Of a stretch of DNA of 33,236 nucleotides, positions 15,635 to 23,367 are shown in pieces. Location: assembly GCA_030836155.1 (NCBI GenBank), contig JAURQI010000164.1, forward strand, positions 1 to 33,236. The letters are read 5' to 3'. Position numbers and translations under genes: made by a program. Position 1 is the stretch's first letter, and each line of letters opens with the position of its first letter. This DNA is from Crocinitomix sp. (GTDB lineage Bacteria > Bacteroidota > Bacteroidia > Flavobacteriales_D > Crocinitomicaceae). The notes under the pieces are model-generated. The model was not told where the DNA came from. It made no database searches and saw only the letters and a list, made by a program, of their open reading frames with translations.

Positions 15635-17884
15635 ATGATAAGAGCTTTGTCAATATTAACAATTATATTCTTTACTACTTCTTGTATTCAAACTGTTGAA
15701 AAACACGATGAAGTTGTTTTTGGGCAACAGAATAATATTCAAGATACTATGGTGCGAATGCAAACAGAAGAGACTAACGAAATGATCCAATATTTGCAAG
15801 GGCTTTTATCAGATGCAAATCCTCAAAACTATCTTCATTTGAATAAATCGCGAGCGGATTTACTCAAAAAACAATTAGATAATAAACCTCCGGGAACGTA
15901 TGATCAAATATGGTTTGAATATTGTACACAACTTTTAAGAGCGGGGGAAACAGAAAACTGTATCAGTGAATTAGAAAGTCATTTTGATTCGAAGATTCCC
16001 TATGAACAACAAATGTCTCCAAATAATTACCTACTCTTTGAACTGTTAGCAATTGCATATCTCCGATTAGGAGAGGAGCAAAACTGTCAAGCCAACCACA
16101 ATGCCTATTCATGTATCGTGCCTTTAAAAGAACCAGCATATCATGTGGATAAAAAGGGATCCAGAAGTGCTATAAATCTATATCAATCGATGTATGACAA
16201 AATGCCCTCTTATAAGTACAAATGGTTGATAAATTTAGCCTATATGACCCTTGGAGAGTATCCCTCAGGCGTACCAGAAAAGTATTTTTTGTCCATACCC
16301 TTAAAAAATGAATCAAAAGACTTTAAGCGCTTCAATGAAGTGGCAATGAATACTGGTGTAGCGTATAATGGGCTTTCTGGTGGTGTTTGTTTGGAGGATT
16401 TTAATGGGGATGGCTTAATCGATATATTTGTTACTGCTTATGGCTTAAACGAGAATGTCGTTTTATATCAAAACACAGGTAAGGGTTATTTCGAAGATGT
16501 GACAGATGATGCACTTTTGAAAGGAATAGTTAGCGGGTTAAATTGTGTTCATGCTGATTATGATAATGATGGTTATAGTGATATTTTAATTCTCCGAGGG
16601 GCGTGGCTCAATCAATTTGGGAATCATGCTAATTCCTTACTTCACAATAATGGTGATGGAACTTTCGATGATGTCACAAAATCAAGTGGTTTATTATCCT
16701 ATCATCCCACGCAAGCAGCAGGATGGGCAGATTACAATCGTGATGGTTTTCTTGATTTATTTATTGCAAACGAGGATAAACAGGAATACAGCAGCCCATG
16801 TGAGCTTTATCAGAATAATGGGGACGGTACTTTTACGGAGGTTTCACAACAAGTCGGAATCGGTCAACTCGAAGTGTTTGCAAAAGGAGTTTCTTGGGGT
16901 GATATTGATAATGATGGCTGGCCTGATCTTTTTGTTTCGGTAATGCGTGGACCAAATCTTTTGTTCAAAAACAACCATGGTCAGTTCGAAAACATTACTG
17001 ATAAAGCTGGCATAACTGAACCGTTATTTAGTTTTTCAAGTTGGTTTTGGGATGTTAATCAGGATGGGTATGAAGATTTATTTGTTGCTAGCTATAATAT
17101 TGATAACTTCTCAACAGTTTCGGATTTTTATGGTGCTGAATTAATGGGAGAACCTACTGAAATTTCAAAACCTGTGTTATACATAAATAACGGAGACAAT
17201 ACTTTTACAGATCAAACTAAGGCATATAATCTCGATAAATCTATGTTTGCCATGGGTTCCAATTTTGGTGATTTAGATAATGATGGATATCTTGATTTTT
17301 ATGTGGGTACAGGATCACCAGACTATACGGCAGTTGTTCCAAATAGGATGTTCAGGAATGTTGGAGGTAGAAAGTTCGAAGAAGTTACCGCTGCTGGAGG
17401 TTTTGGCCATATTCAAAAGGGGCATGGTATTGGATTTGCGGATATTGACAACGATGGAGATCAAGATGTTTATGCCGTTATGGGTGGTGCATTCGAAGGA
17501 GATGTTTTCACGAATGTTTTATTTGAAAATACTTATTTCGAACATAACTGGTTGGTTTTACACTTAACTGGGACAAAGTCTAACACTTCGGCGATTGGAG
17601 CCAGAGTAGAATTTTTTCTGAATAATGGTAAAAAATTATTTAGAACTATCGGTACTGGAAGTTCGTTCGGTTCAAATAGTATCGATCTCGAAATAGGTAT
17701 AGGAGATGCGTCAGCAATTGACCGCATAATAATTAAATGGCCGTCTGGTGAAATTAATACGCTTGATAATGTTCCAATTAATAAAAAGTTAGAACTAATT
17801 GAGGGTGAAGGTAAGTACACTGAAATCGAGTATGAATACACTCCCTTTTCTGAGGAACAACATGGAGAACACCATCACCACTAA
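15635..17884 (+). CDS. FG-GAP/VCBS repeat lipoprotein with ASPIC/UnbV domain (749 aa)
   Basis: A surface or periplasmic lipoprotein. The signal peptide ends in a lipobox-like TTSC with Cys17. Residues about 40-225 form a helical, TPR-like region. A seven-bladed beta-propeller follows, marked by seven calcium-binding repeats of the DxDxDG type: DFNGDGLID, DYDNDGYSD, DYNRDGFLD, DIDNDGWPD, DVNQDGYED, DLDNDGYLD and DIDNDGDQD. The ASPIC/UnbV domain (about 655-735) contains IGARVEFF and IIIKWPSG. This architecture, like animal CRTAC1, is common in marine Bacteroidota and usually unassigned; adhesion or polymer binding is the usual guess. The C-terminus EEQHGEHHHH is unusually histidine rich. It has no T9SS sorting domain. 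Confidence 0.88.
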   Translation: MIRALSILTIIFFTTSCIQTVEKHDEVVFGQQNNIQDTMVRMQTEETNEMIQYLQGLLSDANPQNYLHLNKSRADLLKKQLDNKPPGTYDQIWFEYCTQLLRAGETENCISELESHFDSKIPYEQQMSPNNYLLFELLAIAYLRLGEEQNCQANHNAYSCIVPLKEPAYHVDKKGSRSAINLYQSMYDKMPSYKYKWLINLAYMTLGEYPSGVPEKYFLSIPLKNESKDFKRFNEVAMNTGVAYNGLSGGVCLEDFNGDGLIDIFVTAYGLNENVVLYQNTGKGYFEDVTDDALLKGIVSGLNCVHADYDNDGYSDILILRGAWLNQFGNHANSLLHNNGDGTFDDVTKSSGLLSYHPTQAAGWADYNRDGFLDLFIANEDKQEYSSPCELYQNNGDGTFTEVSQQVGIGQLEVFAKGVSWGDIDNDGWPDLFVSVMRGPNLLFKNNHGQFENITDKAGITEPLFSFSSWFWDVNQDGYEDLFVASYNIDNFSTVSDFYGAELMGEPTEISKPVLYINNGDNTFTDQTKAYNLDKSMFAMGSNFGDLDNDGYLDFYVGTGSPDYTAVVPNRMFRNVGGRKFEEVTAAGGFGHIQKGHGIGFADIDNDGDQDVYAVMGGAFEGDVFTNVLFENTYFEHNWLVLHLTGTKSNTSAIGARVEFFLNNGKKLFRTIGTGSSFGSNSIDLEIGIGDASAIDRIIIKWPSGEINTLDNVPINKKLELIEGEGKYTEIEYEYTPFSEEQHGEHHHH

Positions 17885-17944
17885 TGTTATTAAAGTTCAA
17901 TTTGAAAGTTTGTTACTTTTAAACGCATAGTGCATTATTTCGTT

Positions 17945-18517
17945 ATGAAAAAGTTATTGCACATACCCCTTTGCTTGCTGTTGATATTTTTCGTTTTTGG
18001 CTGGGCAGTCATTCCTGATCAATCTAGTTCACTTGATTATAGGGAGGAATTTATTACAAACGGTTTTGATTATCCCGTAGGAAAACCAGATGGAGAAGGG
18101 TATTACAACGCGCAAAAATTTGGAGAAAACAATCATTTGGGAGATGACTTTAATGCTCTTACAGGTGGTGATACTGATTTAGGTGATCCAGTTTACGCGG
18201 TTGCGAATGGTAAAGTAAGATTTGTTGATGACGTAAAAGGGGGTTGGGGAAATGTCATTCGAATCGTCCATCAATTGCCGAATGGCCAATTGGTCGAATC
18301 ATTATATGGACATTGTGATACAATCTTGGTTAAGAAAGATCAATATGTCAAAAAAGGCGATCAAATTGGCACTATTGGTAATGCACATGAAATTTATACG
18401 GCCCATTTGCATTTTGAAATGCGGACCAATATGAAGTTGTTGATTGGTCCTGGTTATGCAAAAGACAAGTCAGGATATCTCAATCCGACGGCCTATATTG
18501 AGGCCAATAGAAACTAA
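17945..18517 (+). CDS. M23 family metallopeptidase (190 aa)
   Basis: A zinc peptidase of the lysostaphin/LytM type, expected to cut peptide crosslinks in peptidoglycan. The N-terminus (MKKLLHIPLCLLLIFFVFGW) is a signal peptide or membrane anchor. The zinc and catalytic residues are complete: His64 and Asp68 in NHLGDDF, His123 in YGHC, and His154/His156 in AHLHFE. The glycine-rich segment DPVYAVANGKVRFV and the hairpin KKGDQIGTIGN are typical of the fold. A GTG at 17930 is open in frame, but the ATG at 17945 gives the better signal peptide, and a -7-like TACTTTTA lies just upstream. It is convergent with the helicase gene, with one base between the two stop codons. Confidence 0.92.
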   Translation: MKKLLHIPLCLLLIFFVFGWAVIPDQSSSLDYREEFITNGFDYPVGKPDGEGYYNAQKFGENNHLGDDFNALTGGDTDLGDPVYAVANGKVRFVDDVKGGWGNVIRIVHQLPNGQLVESLYGHCDTILVKKDQYVKKGDQIGTIGNAHEIYTAHLHFEMRTNMKLLIGPGYAKDKSGYLNPTAYIEANRN

Positions 18518-18518
18518 A

Positions 18519-19754
18519 CTATTTCTTTTTTTTGCGTTTCTTTTTGAAGTCTTCTTTGTTTTTAGCGATGAGACTTTTCCAGTTATCTGTGCCGTCATCT
18601 GAAAAGAAAATGCTTTGGTCAATGTCCGATTTACTGAGTTCAATGATCTCAATTGGAACGTGAATATATTCTTCGATACCTTCTAATAGTGGTTTTTCAT
18701 GCTCAGCGCAGAATGAAAGCGCTTCTCCTTTTTGATTACCACGTCCTGTTCGTCCAACACGATGCACATAATTTTCAGGCTTATCGGGTAAATCGTAATT
18801 GATGACGTAATCAACATTCGGAACATCGATGCCTCTTGCGCTTACATCTGTAGCGATTAAAATCCGATTTTCACCACTTTTAAAGGCTTTTAAAACAGCG
18901 AAACGATCTTCTTGCTCTTTCTCTCCATGAATCGTGTCAGATTGAATCGCAACACGCTCCATAGCTGCCTTGACGCGTTCGGCCCGAACGCGGGTTCGAA
19001 CAAAAATCAGAAATTTTAAGGTATCGTTTTCCTTGATGATTCGCTCGAGAACAAATCGTTTATGATCAGGTTCAACAAATGTGATGGCATGCGTGACGTT
19101 TTTTGAAACCGGGTTTTTAGGGGATAATTGTATCCGAATTGCTTTGCTATTCACGAGTGAATAAGCTAGTTTTTTGATCTCTTTATCAATGGTTGCTGAA
19201 AAGAAGAGCGTCTGTCTATTTTTAGGTAAATGACGTAACAAATCTTGAATATCCTTGTAGAATCCAAGCTTCAGCATTTGATCGGCTTCATCAACAATTA
19301 ATGTTTTGATCGTATCGGTCTCGACATAACCCTGGTGAATTAAATCGAATAAACGTCCAGGAGTAGAAACTAGAATGTCTACACCTGCTAAAAGTGTGTC
19401 GATTTGAGGGTCTTGTTCAACACCACCATGTATAGCCAAAGTTTTGACTTTTGTATAGCGACTAATTTGATGAAAAACTTCCGCAATTTGAACAGCCAAT
19501 TCCCGTGTGGGTGCTAAGACGATGGTCTTGATACCGCTATGACCATCCTTTTTACGATTAAACTGAATTTGATCGATAATTGGAATTGCAAAGGCTGCGG
19601 TTTTACCGGTGCCTGTTTGGGCGATTGCCAAAACATCTTCCCCTTTTTGTATATTAGGAATGCATTTAAACTGAATGTCGGTGGGGCGCTTGAAACCCAT
19701 GGCAGCTAAATTCTTCTTTATTTCTTTCGTTATTCGATAACTTTCAAATCGCAT
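18519..19754 (-). CDS. DEAD-box RNA helicase, RhlE-like (411 aa)
   Basis: An ATP-dependent RNA helicase that remodels RNA in ribosome assembly or decay. All core motifs are present: the Q motif GFKRPTDIQ, motif I AQTGTGKT (Lys51), PTRELA, TPGRL, DEAD (155-158), SAT (186-188), and in domain 2 ARGID and HRVGRTGR. The C-terminal tail is short and strongly basic (KKKRKKKK), likely for RNA contact. The start ATG follows a -7 element by only 4 nt, so the mRNA is probably leaderless. It is monocistronic and convergent with the M23 peptidase gene. Confidence 0.95.
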   Translation of the reverse strand: MRFESYRITKEIKKNLAAMGFKRPTDIQFKCIPNIQKGEDVLAIAQTGTGKTAAFAIPIIDQIQFNRKKDGHSGIKTIVLAPTRELAVQIAEVFHQISRYTKVKTLAIHGGVEQDPQIDTLLAGVDILVSTPGRLFDLIHQGYVETDTIKTLIVDEADQMLKLGFYKDIQDLLRHLPKNRQTLFFSATIDKEIKKLAYSLVNSKAIRIQLSPKNPVSKNVTHAITFVEPDHKRFVLERIIKENDTLKFLIFVRTRVRAERVKAAMERVAIQSDTIHGEKEQEDRFAVLKAFKSGENRILIATDVSARGIDVPNVDYVINYDLPDKPENYVHRVGRTGRGNQKGEALSFCAEHEKPLLEGIEEYIHVPIEIIELSKSDIDQSIFFSDDGTDNWKSLIAKNKEDFKKKRKKKK

Positions 19755-19758
19755 GGGA

Positions 19759-19766
19759 CAAAATTA
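19759..19766 (-). promoter_or_regulatory. -7 element of the helicase gene
   Basis: On the minus strand TAATTTTG matches TAnnTTTG and ends 4 nt before the ATG at 19754, which predicts a leaderless transcript. No clear -33 TTG was found. Confidence 0.6.
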
Positions 19767-19878
19767 GATTAATTATGCAGGATCATCACTATTTACGAAT
19801 GAATCCTTGAATTGTTTTCATCAGATCTTCTTAACGATAATAAAACATTAGCCTAACTGTAAGAGAACAGACGGTCTA

Positions 19879-19886
19879 TAAATTTG
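19879..19886 (+). promoter_or_regulatory. -7 element inside the 302-bp intergenic region
   Basis: TAAATTTG, an exact TAnnTTTG match, with ACTGT about 19 bp upstream as a poor -33. No coding region follows before two terminators, which makes it a candidate promoter for the small RNA below. Confidence 0.45.
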
Positions 19887-19930
19887 TGATCAAGTCAATT
19901 TGGTTCCTGGCCAATTTGTAAATCGAAGAG

Positions 19931-19959
19931 CTGAAACCAAAAATTTCAGTGATTTTTTT
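19931..19959 (+). terminator. First of two tandem terminators in the intergenic region
   Basis: Stem CTGAAA (19931-19936) with TTTCAG (19944-19949), a 7-nt loop, then TGA and seven T (19953-19959). It is weaker than the next one. Confidence 0.5.
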
Positions 19960-19970
19960 CATATCAGTAG

Positions 19971-20004
19971 TCCGATCATTTGGGGGAATGATCGGATTTT
20001 TTTT
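19971..20004 (+). terminator. Strong orphan Rho-independent terminator
   Basis: A perfect 10-bp stem (TCCGATCATT at 19971-19980 with AATGATCGGA at 19987-19996), a 6-nt loop and eight T (19997-20004). No plus-strand gene lies upstream before the divergent helicase, so it must end an unannotated transcript. Confidence 0.9.
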
Positions 20005-20020
20005 GAACCATAAACTTTGC

Positions 20021-20052
20021 TTGCTTGTTTCAAAAGGGAATCCTTAACTTTG
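20021..20052 (+). promoter_or_regulatory. Promoter of the DUF2480 gene
   Basis: TTG at 20021-20023, a 21-bp spacer, then TAACTTTG at 20045-20052. The last base of the element is 4 nt before the ATG at 20057, which predicts a leaderless mRNA. Confidence 0.7.
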
Positions 20053-20056
20053 TACC

Positions 20057-20569
20057 ATGGAAGGTGAGATAGTAAATAAAGTTGCAAAATCAGGTATCGA
20101 GCAACTTGACTTGGCTGATTTTAATAAGCCGTCTGGAATCGTTGAGATTGATTTGATGCCTTTGTTATGGCAAGAATTGGTGTTGAGAGAAAAAGAATTC
20201 CGTGTCTGGGTCAAAGAACATGACTGGACGATCTATGAAGGCAAAAATGTCTTTGTACATTGTTCAAATGACGCCATTGTTCCGGCTTGGGCTTATATGC
20301 TGATCACAACGTTGCTTGAAAAAGCCAAGAATGTGTTTTACGGAAATAGTGATGTTGCAAAAGAAGCGTTATTCATTCAAAACCTCGAGCAAACTTCTTT
20401 TGATCATTTAAAAGATGTAAGGGTAATGGTGAAAGGTTGTTCTTCTGTTCCGAACCCCAATCGGGCATTTATTGTATTAACGAGAAGATTGACGCCAATT
20501 GTTAAGTCACTGATGTTTGGTGAGCCTTGTTCTGCAGTGCCTGTTTATAAACAACCAAAGAAAGCCTAG
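20057..20569 (+). CDS. DUF2480 family protein (170 aa)
   Basis: Matches the Bacteroidota-specific DUF2480 family in length and pattern. It begins with EIVNKVAKSGIEQLDLADF. The middle contains KEHDWTIYEGKNVFVHCSNDAIVPAWAYML, and the C-terminal part contains VMVKGCSSVPNPNRAFIVLTRRLTPIVKSLMFGEPCS. The conserved Cys, His and Asp residues hint at a metal or redox role, but none is established. It is cytosolic with no signal. It starts right after its own leaderless-type promoter. Its stop codon overlaps the stop of the convergent gene: both use the four bases CTAG at 20566-20569. Confidence 0.9.
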   Translation: MEGEIVNKVAKSGIEQLDLADFNKPSGIVEIDLMPLLWQELVLREKEFRVWVKEHDWTIYEGKNVFVHCSNDAIVPAWAYMLITTLLEKAKNVFYGNSDVAKEALFIQNLEQTSFDHLKDVRVMVKGCSSVPNPNRAFIVLTRRLTPIVKSLMFGEPCSAVPVYKQPKKA

Positions 20570-21588
20570 ATCATCAGTTTCTCTTTTGATAAAAGGTAAT
20601 CAACGGTGTCTTTAATGGATTGATCAATTGGAATAAACTCCATTCCAATTCGTTCTTTTATTTTCTCATTGGAGAAAACGGTAGTGGTCATAGCGCTGTG
20701 TGCCGTCTCTTTTGTGATGTTCTGTTTTTTTCCAAAAAGAAAAGCCAATATACCTTCGATACGCCACGCAATACCAGCCATCCATTTTTTGGTTTCGATA
20801 TGCGGAGGTTTGACTTTAAAAACAGACGCCATTTCATCAAAAACAGAACGATAAGCCCGATTTTCAGAGAAAACTAGAAAACGTTCTTTGTAAATTTTCC
20901 TTTCAGCCAATTCGCACAAAGCGAAAGCAACATCTCGTGCATCCACGAAAGCATTGGCACCTGGAGTATAAAATTTTAATCCCTTTTTAACCACTTTAAA
21001 AATACTCAGTGAGCCTTCATTCCAATCACCCGCACCAAAAATCACCGAAGGGTTAACAATAACAACATTTAATCCTTCCTCACTGCCACGCCAAACTTCA
21101 GTCTCTGAACTATATTTACTTATTGCATAGTTTGAAGTGCCTTCTTTCTTCACCCATTTATTGGACTCATCTTGAATATCCTTTTCAGTCGATTTCCCAA
21201 TAGTTGCGGTAGAACTGACATGACAGAATACAGTAACACCTTTGTCCAAGGCGACATTTACCACGTTTGCCGTTCCTTCCTTGTTGATTTTCATCAAACG
21301 TTTAAAATCGCGCTTGCGAAATGAAACCATGGCCGCACAATGATAGACAGCATCACAACCTTTCATTGCTTCTTCGATTGAAACAATGTCAAGGATATCT
21401 CCTTCAACCCATTCGATCTTACTGAATTGCTTTTTAGATGGTTCGCCTAAATAATGATTGAATATGGTCTCTGCCTTCCTAATTTTAGATGGATCCCGAT
21501 ACAATGCCCGAATGGCATGTCCCCGACCAGTTAATTCGATCAATACATGCGTGCCTAATAAACCTGTTCCGCCGGTGACAAATACCAT
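20566..21588 (-). CDS. NAD-dependent epimerase/dehydratase, extended SDR family (340 aa)
   Basis: A Rossmann-fold oxidoreductase of the extended short-chain dehydrogenase family, nearest to the 3-beta-HSD/dihydroflavonol reductase branch. The NAD(P)-binding motif TGGTGLLG lies at residues 5-12. The catalytic Tyr/Lys are in YAISKYSSE, preceded by HVSSTATIG with the serine. The substrate is unknown. The frame extends to an ATG at 21648, but a perfect -7 element (21595-21602) lies inside that extension, and MVFVTGGTGLLG is the usual family start, so I place the start at 21588. Its stop codon overlaps that of DUF2480. Confidence 0.9.
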   Translation of the reverse strand: MVFVTGGTGLLGTHVLIELTGRGHAIRALYRDPSKIRKAETIFNHYLGEPSKKQFSKIEWVEGDILDIVSIEEAMKGCDAVYHCAAMVSFRKRDFKRLMKINKEGTANVVNVALDKGVTVFCHVSSTATIGKSTEKDIQDESNKWVKKEGTSNYAISKYSSETEVWRGSEEGLNVVIVNPSVIFGAGDWNEGSLSIFKVVKKGLKFYTPGANAFVDARDVAFALCELAERKIYKERFLVFSENRAYRSVFDEMASVFKVKPPHIETKKWMAGIAWRIEGILAFLFGKKQNITKETAHSAMTTTVFSNEKIKERIGMEFIPIDQSIKDTVDYLLSKEKLMI

Positions 21589-21594
21589 AGGCTG

Positions 21595-21630
21595 CAAATT
21601 TAAGGGTTTAAATTGAATACTTAATCCAAA
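21595..21630 (-). promoter_or_regulatory. Promoter of the SDR gene
   Basis: On the minus strand TTTG (21630-21627), a 24-bp spacer and TAAATTTG (21602-21595). The element ends 6 nt before the ATG at 21588 and argues for that start. Confidence 0.6.
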
Positions 21631-21671
21631 TTCGTAAAGGACCAACACATAAAAAAGGTATGCATTTTGTG

Positions 21672-21679
21672 TATATTTG
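21672..21679 (+). promoter_or_regulatory. -7 element of the cyclophilin-FKBP gene
   Basis: TATATTTG matches TAnnTTTG. It lies 22 nt before the ATG at 21702, leaving a short A-rich leader (AAAAAAAGAGAT), which favours initiation in Bacteroidota. No good -33 is visible. Confidence 0.55.
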
Positions 21680-21701
21680 TATGAATTGAAAAAAAGAGAT
21701 T

Positions 21702-22703
21702 ATGAAACGCTTAACCACCTTATTATTTTGTTTTCTAACCGTTGGTTTATTTGCTCAGGATTTGGGCGAAGGAATGTACGCTAAAATTGAGACGGATAAG
21801 GGCGACATCATTATTCAGTTGGAGTACGAAAAGGTGCCATTAACAGTTTCAAGCTTTGTTGCCTTGGCTGAAGGAAAACTGAAGTATGATACGGTTGTTG
21901 TTAAAGAACCTTTTTTCGACAGTTTGAAATTTCACCGTGTGATTGATAATTTTATGGTACAAGGTGGAGATCCACTTGGAAATGGAACAGGTGGGCCTGG
22001 TTATCGTTTTCCAGATGAAATCGATTCTTCTTTAACACATAGCGGTCCTGGTATTTTATCGATGGCTAATTCAGGTCCAAACACAAATGGAAGTCAGTTT
22101 TTTATCACACACAAGGCAACACCTTGGTTAGATGGTAAACATGCCGTTTTTGGTCACGTAATTGTTGGTCAAGAAGTGGTTGACAAGATTGCGCAAGACG
22201 ATATCATTAAAGCGGTTAAAATCATCCGTATTGGAGATGATGCAGAAAAGTTTAAAGCAGGAAAGTATTTTAAGAAGTCCTTAAAAACCATGGATAAGGA
22301 AGAAGCGAAAAAAGCAAAAACACGGAATGCAACCTTTTTCAAAGAAATGGCTGAACAGTTTCCAAAAGCTAAAAAAACAGCGTCTGGATTAATGTATGTA
22401 ACAATAGAAGAAGGCGACGGAACGCATCCAGTTTCGGGTACTGAAGTCGAAGTGCATTATACAGGTACATTCCTAGATGGCAAAAAATTTGATTCCTCTA
22501 AAGATCGAAACAAGACCTTTAAGTTCAAGGTTGATGAAAGCCGTGTTATTCAAGGGTGGCATGAAGGTTTGAAATATGCAGAAAATGGGGGTAAAATCAA
22601 GCTAATTTTACCTTATTGGTTGGCTTACGGAAAGCAAGGGCGTGCTTCTATTCCTCCTAAAGCAACACTGATCTTCGATATCGAGTTGATCAGCATGAAA
22701 TAA
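21702..22703 (+). CDS. Exported dual PPIase: cyclophilin-FKBP fusion (333 aa)
   Basis: Two unrelated prolyl cis-trans isomerase domains in one exported chain. Residues 1-18 are a signal peptide ending FAQ. The cyclophilin domain (about 25-178) has the active-site residues in [14 protein letters not shown] (Arg79, Phe84, Gln87), SQFFIT (Phe133) and [11 protein letters not shown] (Trp142, the cyclosporin-contact position). A charged helical linker (about 180-225) leads to an FKBP domain (about 228-333). That domain has VHYTG (Tyr253), KFDSS (Phe263, Asp264), VIQGW (Val282, Ile283, Trp286), LAYG (Tyr309) and FDIEL (Phe325). Both sites look complete. It probably assists folding of periplasmic and outer-membrane proteins. 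It is monocistronic. Confidence 0.95.
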   Translation: MKRLTTLLFCFLTVGLFAQDLGEGMYAKIETDKGDIIIQLEYEKVPLTVSSFVALAEGKLKYDTVVVKEPFFDSLKFHRVIDNFMVQGGDPLGNGTGGPGYRFPDEIDSSLTHSGPGILSMANSGPNTNGSQFFITHKATPWLDGKHAVFGHVIVGQEVVDKIAQDDIIKAVKIIRIGDDAEKFKAGKYFKKSLKTMDKEEAKKAKTRNATFFKEMAEQFPKAKKTASGLMYVTIEEGDGTHPVSGTEVEVHYTGTFLDGKKFDSSKDRNKTFKFKVDESRVIQGWHEGLKYAENGGKIKLILPYWLAYGKQGRASIPPKATLIFDIELISMK

Positions 22704-22808
22704 AGTTTATCCATGGCTTAAGGCAATGGAGAGATCAATCTCTATTCAGGACTTTTTCTAAAAAAATAGTAAGGGTGAAAACACTTGCGTGTCTGATGGA
22801 AAAAAGCT

Positions 22809-23186
22809 TTAGATGACCTCTGCGAGCTTGTCTAAATATTGCGTAAAACGCGTGCTTTGAGGTAATTTGCCTTCACCAACGAAAAGTACAGACTGCGGCT
22901 TATTGTTCTCTAACCAAAAGCGCAATGAAGCAACACTTGCATTCATGGTACCATTCACATCAATAGAATGTGTTGGTTTGTGAATTTTTTCAACTGCATC
23001 TTCCAGTTCACGAATTTCTTTTGAAACATTATGATCTTCCTGAAGAATAACCAGAGAATCTATAATATCGTAAAGGTTCGCTTTGCCGTCGAACAATTCA
23101 ACGTCAATATTGCGACCATTTGCCCAAGCTGAAATGGCTTGTGCGAAATCATCATCTTTCCTTAAAACGATTTTCTTTAATAGCAT
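22809..23186 (-). CDS. Hypothetical protein (125 aa)
   Basis: Not recognised. It is a soluble, acidic protein with no signal peptide or membrane segment. It has a conserved-looking start (MLLKKIVLRKDDDFAQAI), a helical middle (residues about 45-70) and an end with SVLFVGEGKLPQSTRFTQYLDKL. It is preceded on the minus strand by TACTTTTG at 23219-23212, 25 nt before the ATG, so it probably has its own promoter apart from the heme A synthase gene upstream. Confidence 0.7.
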   Translation of the reverse strand: MLLKKIVLRKDDDFAQAISAWANGRNIDVELFDGKANLYDIIDSLVILQEDHNVSKEIRELEDAVEKIHKPTHSIDVNGTMNASVASLRFWLENNKPQSVLFVGEGKLPQSTRFTQYLDKLAEVI

Positions 23187-23211
23187 ACTTTTCTTTAATA
23201 CAAAGAGGGCA

Positions 23212-23219
23212 CAAAAGTA
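23212..23219 (-). promoter_or_regulatory. -7 element of the 125-aa hypothetical gene
   Basis: On the minus strand TACTTTTG matches TAnnTTTG, 25 nt before the ATG at 23186. No clear -33 was found. Confidence 0.5.
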
Positions 23220-23313
23220 GTTCTTTTTATACTTCCTACATGAAATAACGGTAAATTTTTTTTGAGGTTGGTTATTTTTTGTAGAAGTTCTGCTTTTATC
23301 CGCCTTTATTTGT

Positions 23314-23331
23314 CACAATTCATAGATTGTG
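23314..23331. repeat. Short inverted repeat, possible operator
   Basis: CACAAT (23314-23319) and ATTGTG (23326-23331) flank a 6-bp spacer, between heme A synthase and the hypothetical gene. No T run follows on the minus strand, so it is not a convincing terminator; a protein-binding site is possible. Confidence 0.3.
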
Positions 23332-23367
23332 CCACTATTTTTAGCCTAAGCGAATCATGAAATCAAA

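Larger units (their letters stand above)
19890..20004 (+). ncRNA. Candidate small RNA of about 115 nt
   Basis: Between the divergent helicase (starts 19754) and DUF2480 (starts 20057) genes, a TAnnTTTG element (19879-19886) is followed by about 115 non-coding bases ending in a strong terminator. The segment can form a hairpin near 19902-19921 (TTGG/CCAA core), a second (19931-19949) and the terminator hairpin (19971-19996). The DUF2480 gene has its own promoter after the terminator, so this unit is not its leader. The ends are inferred. I do not recognise the RNA family; a flavobacterial 6S-type RNA is one possibility. Confidence 0.4.

Noticed and set aside
22727-22758. Hairpin AGAGAT/ATCTCT after the PPIase gene
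   Set aside because: The loop is 2 nt and no T run follows directly on either strand.
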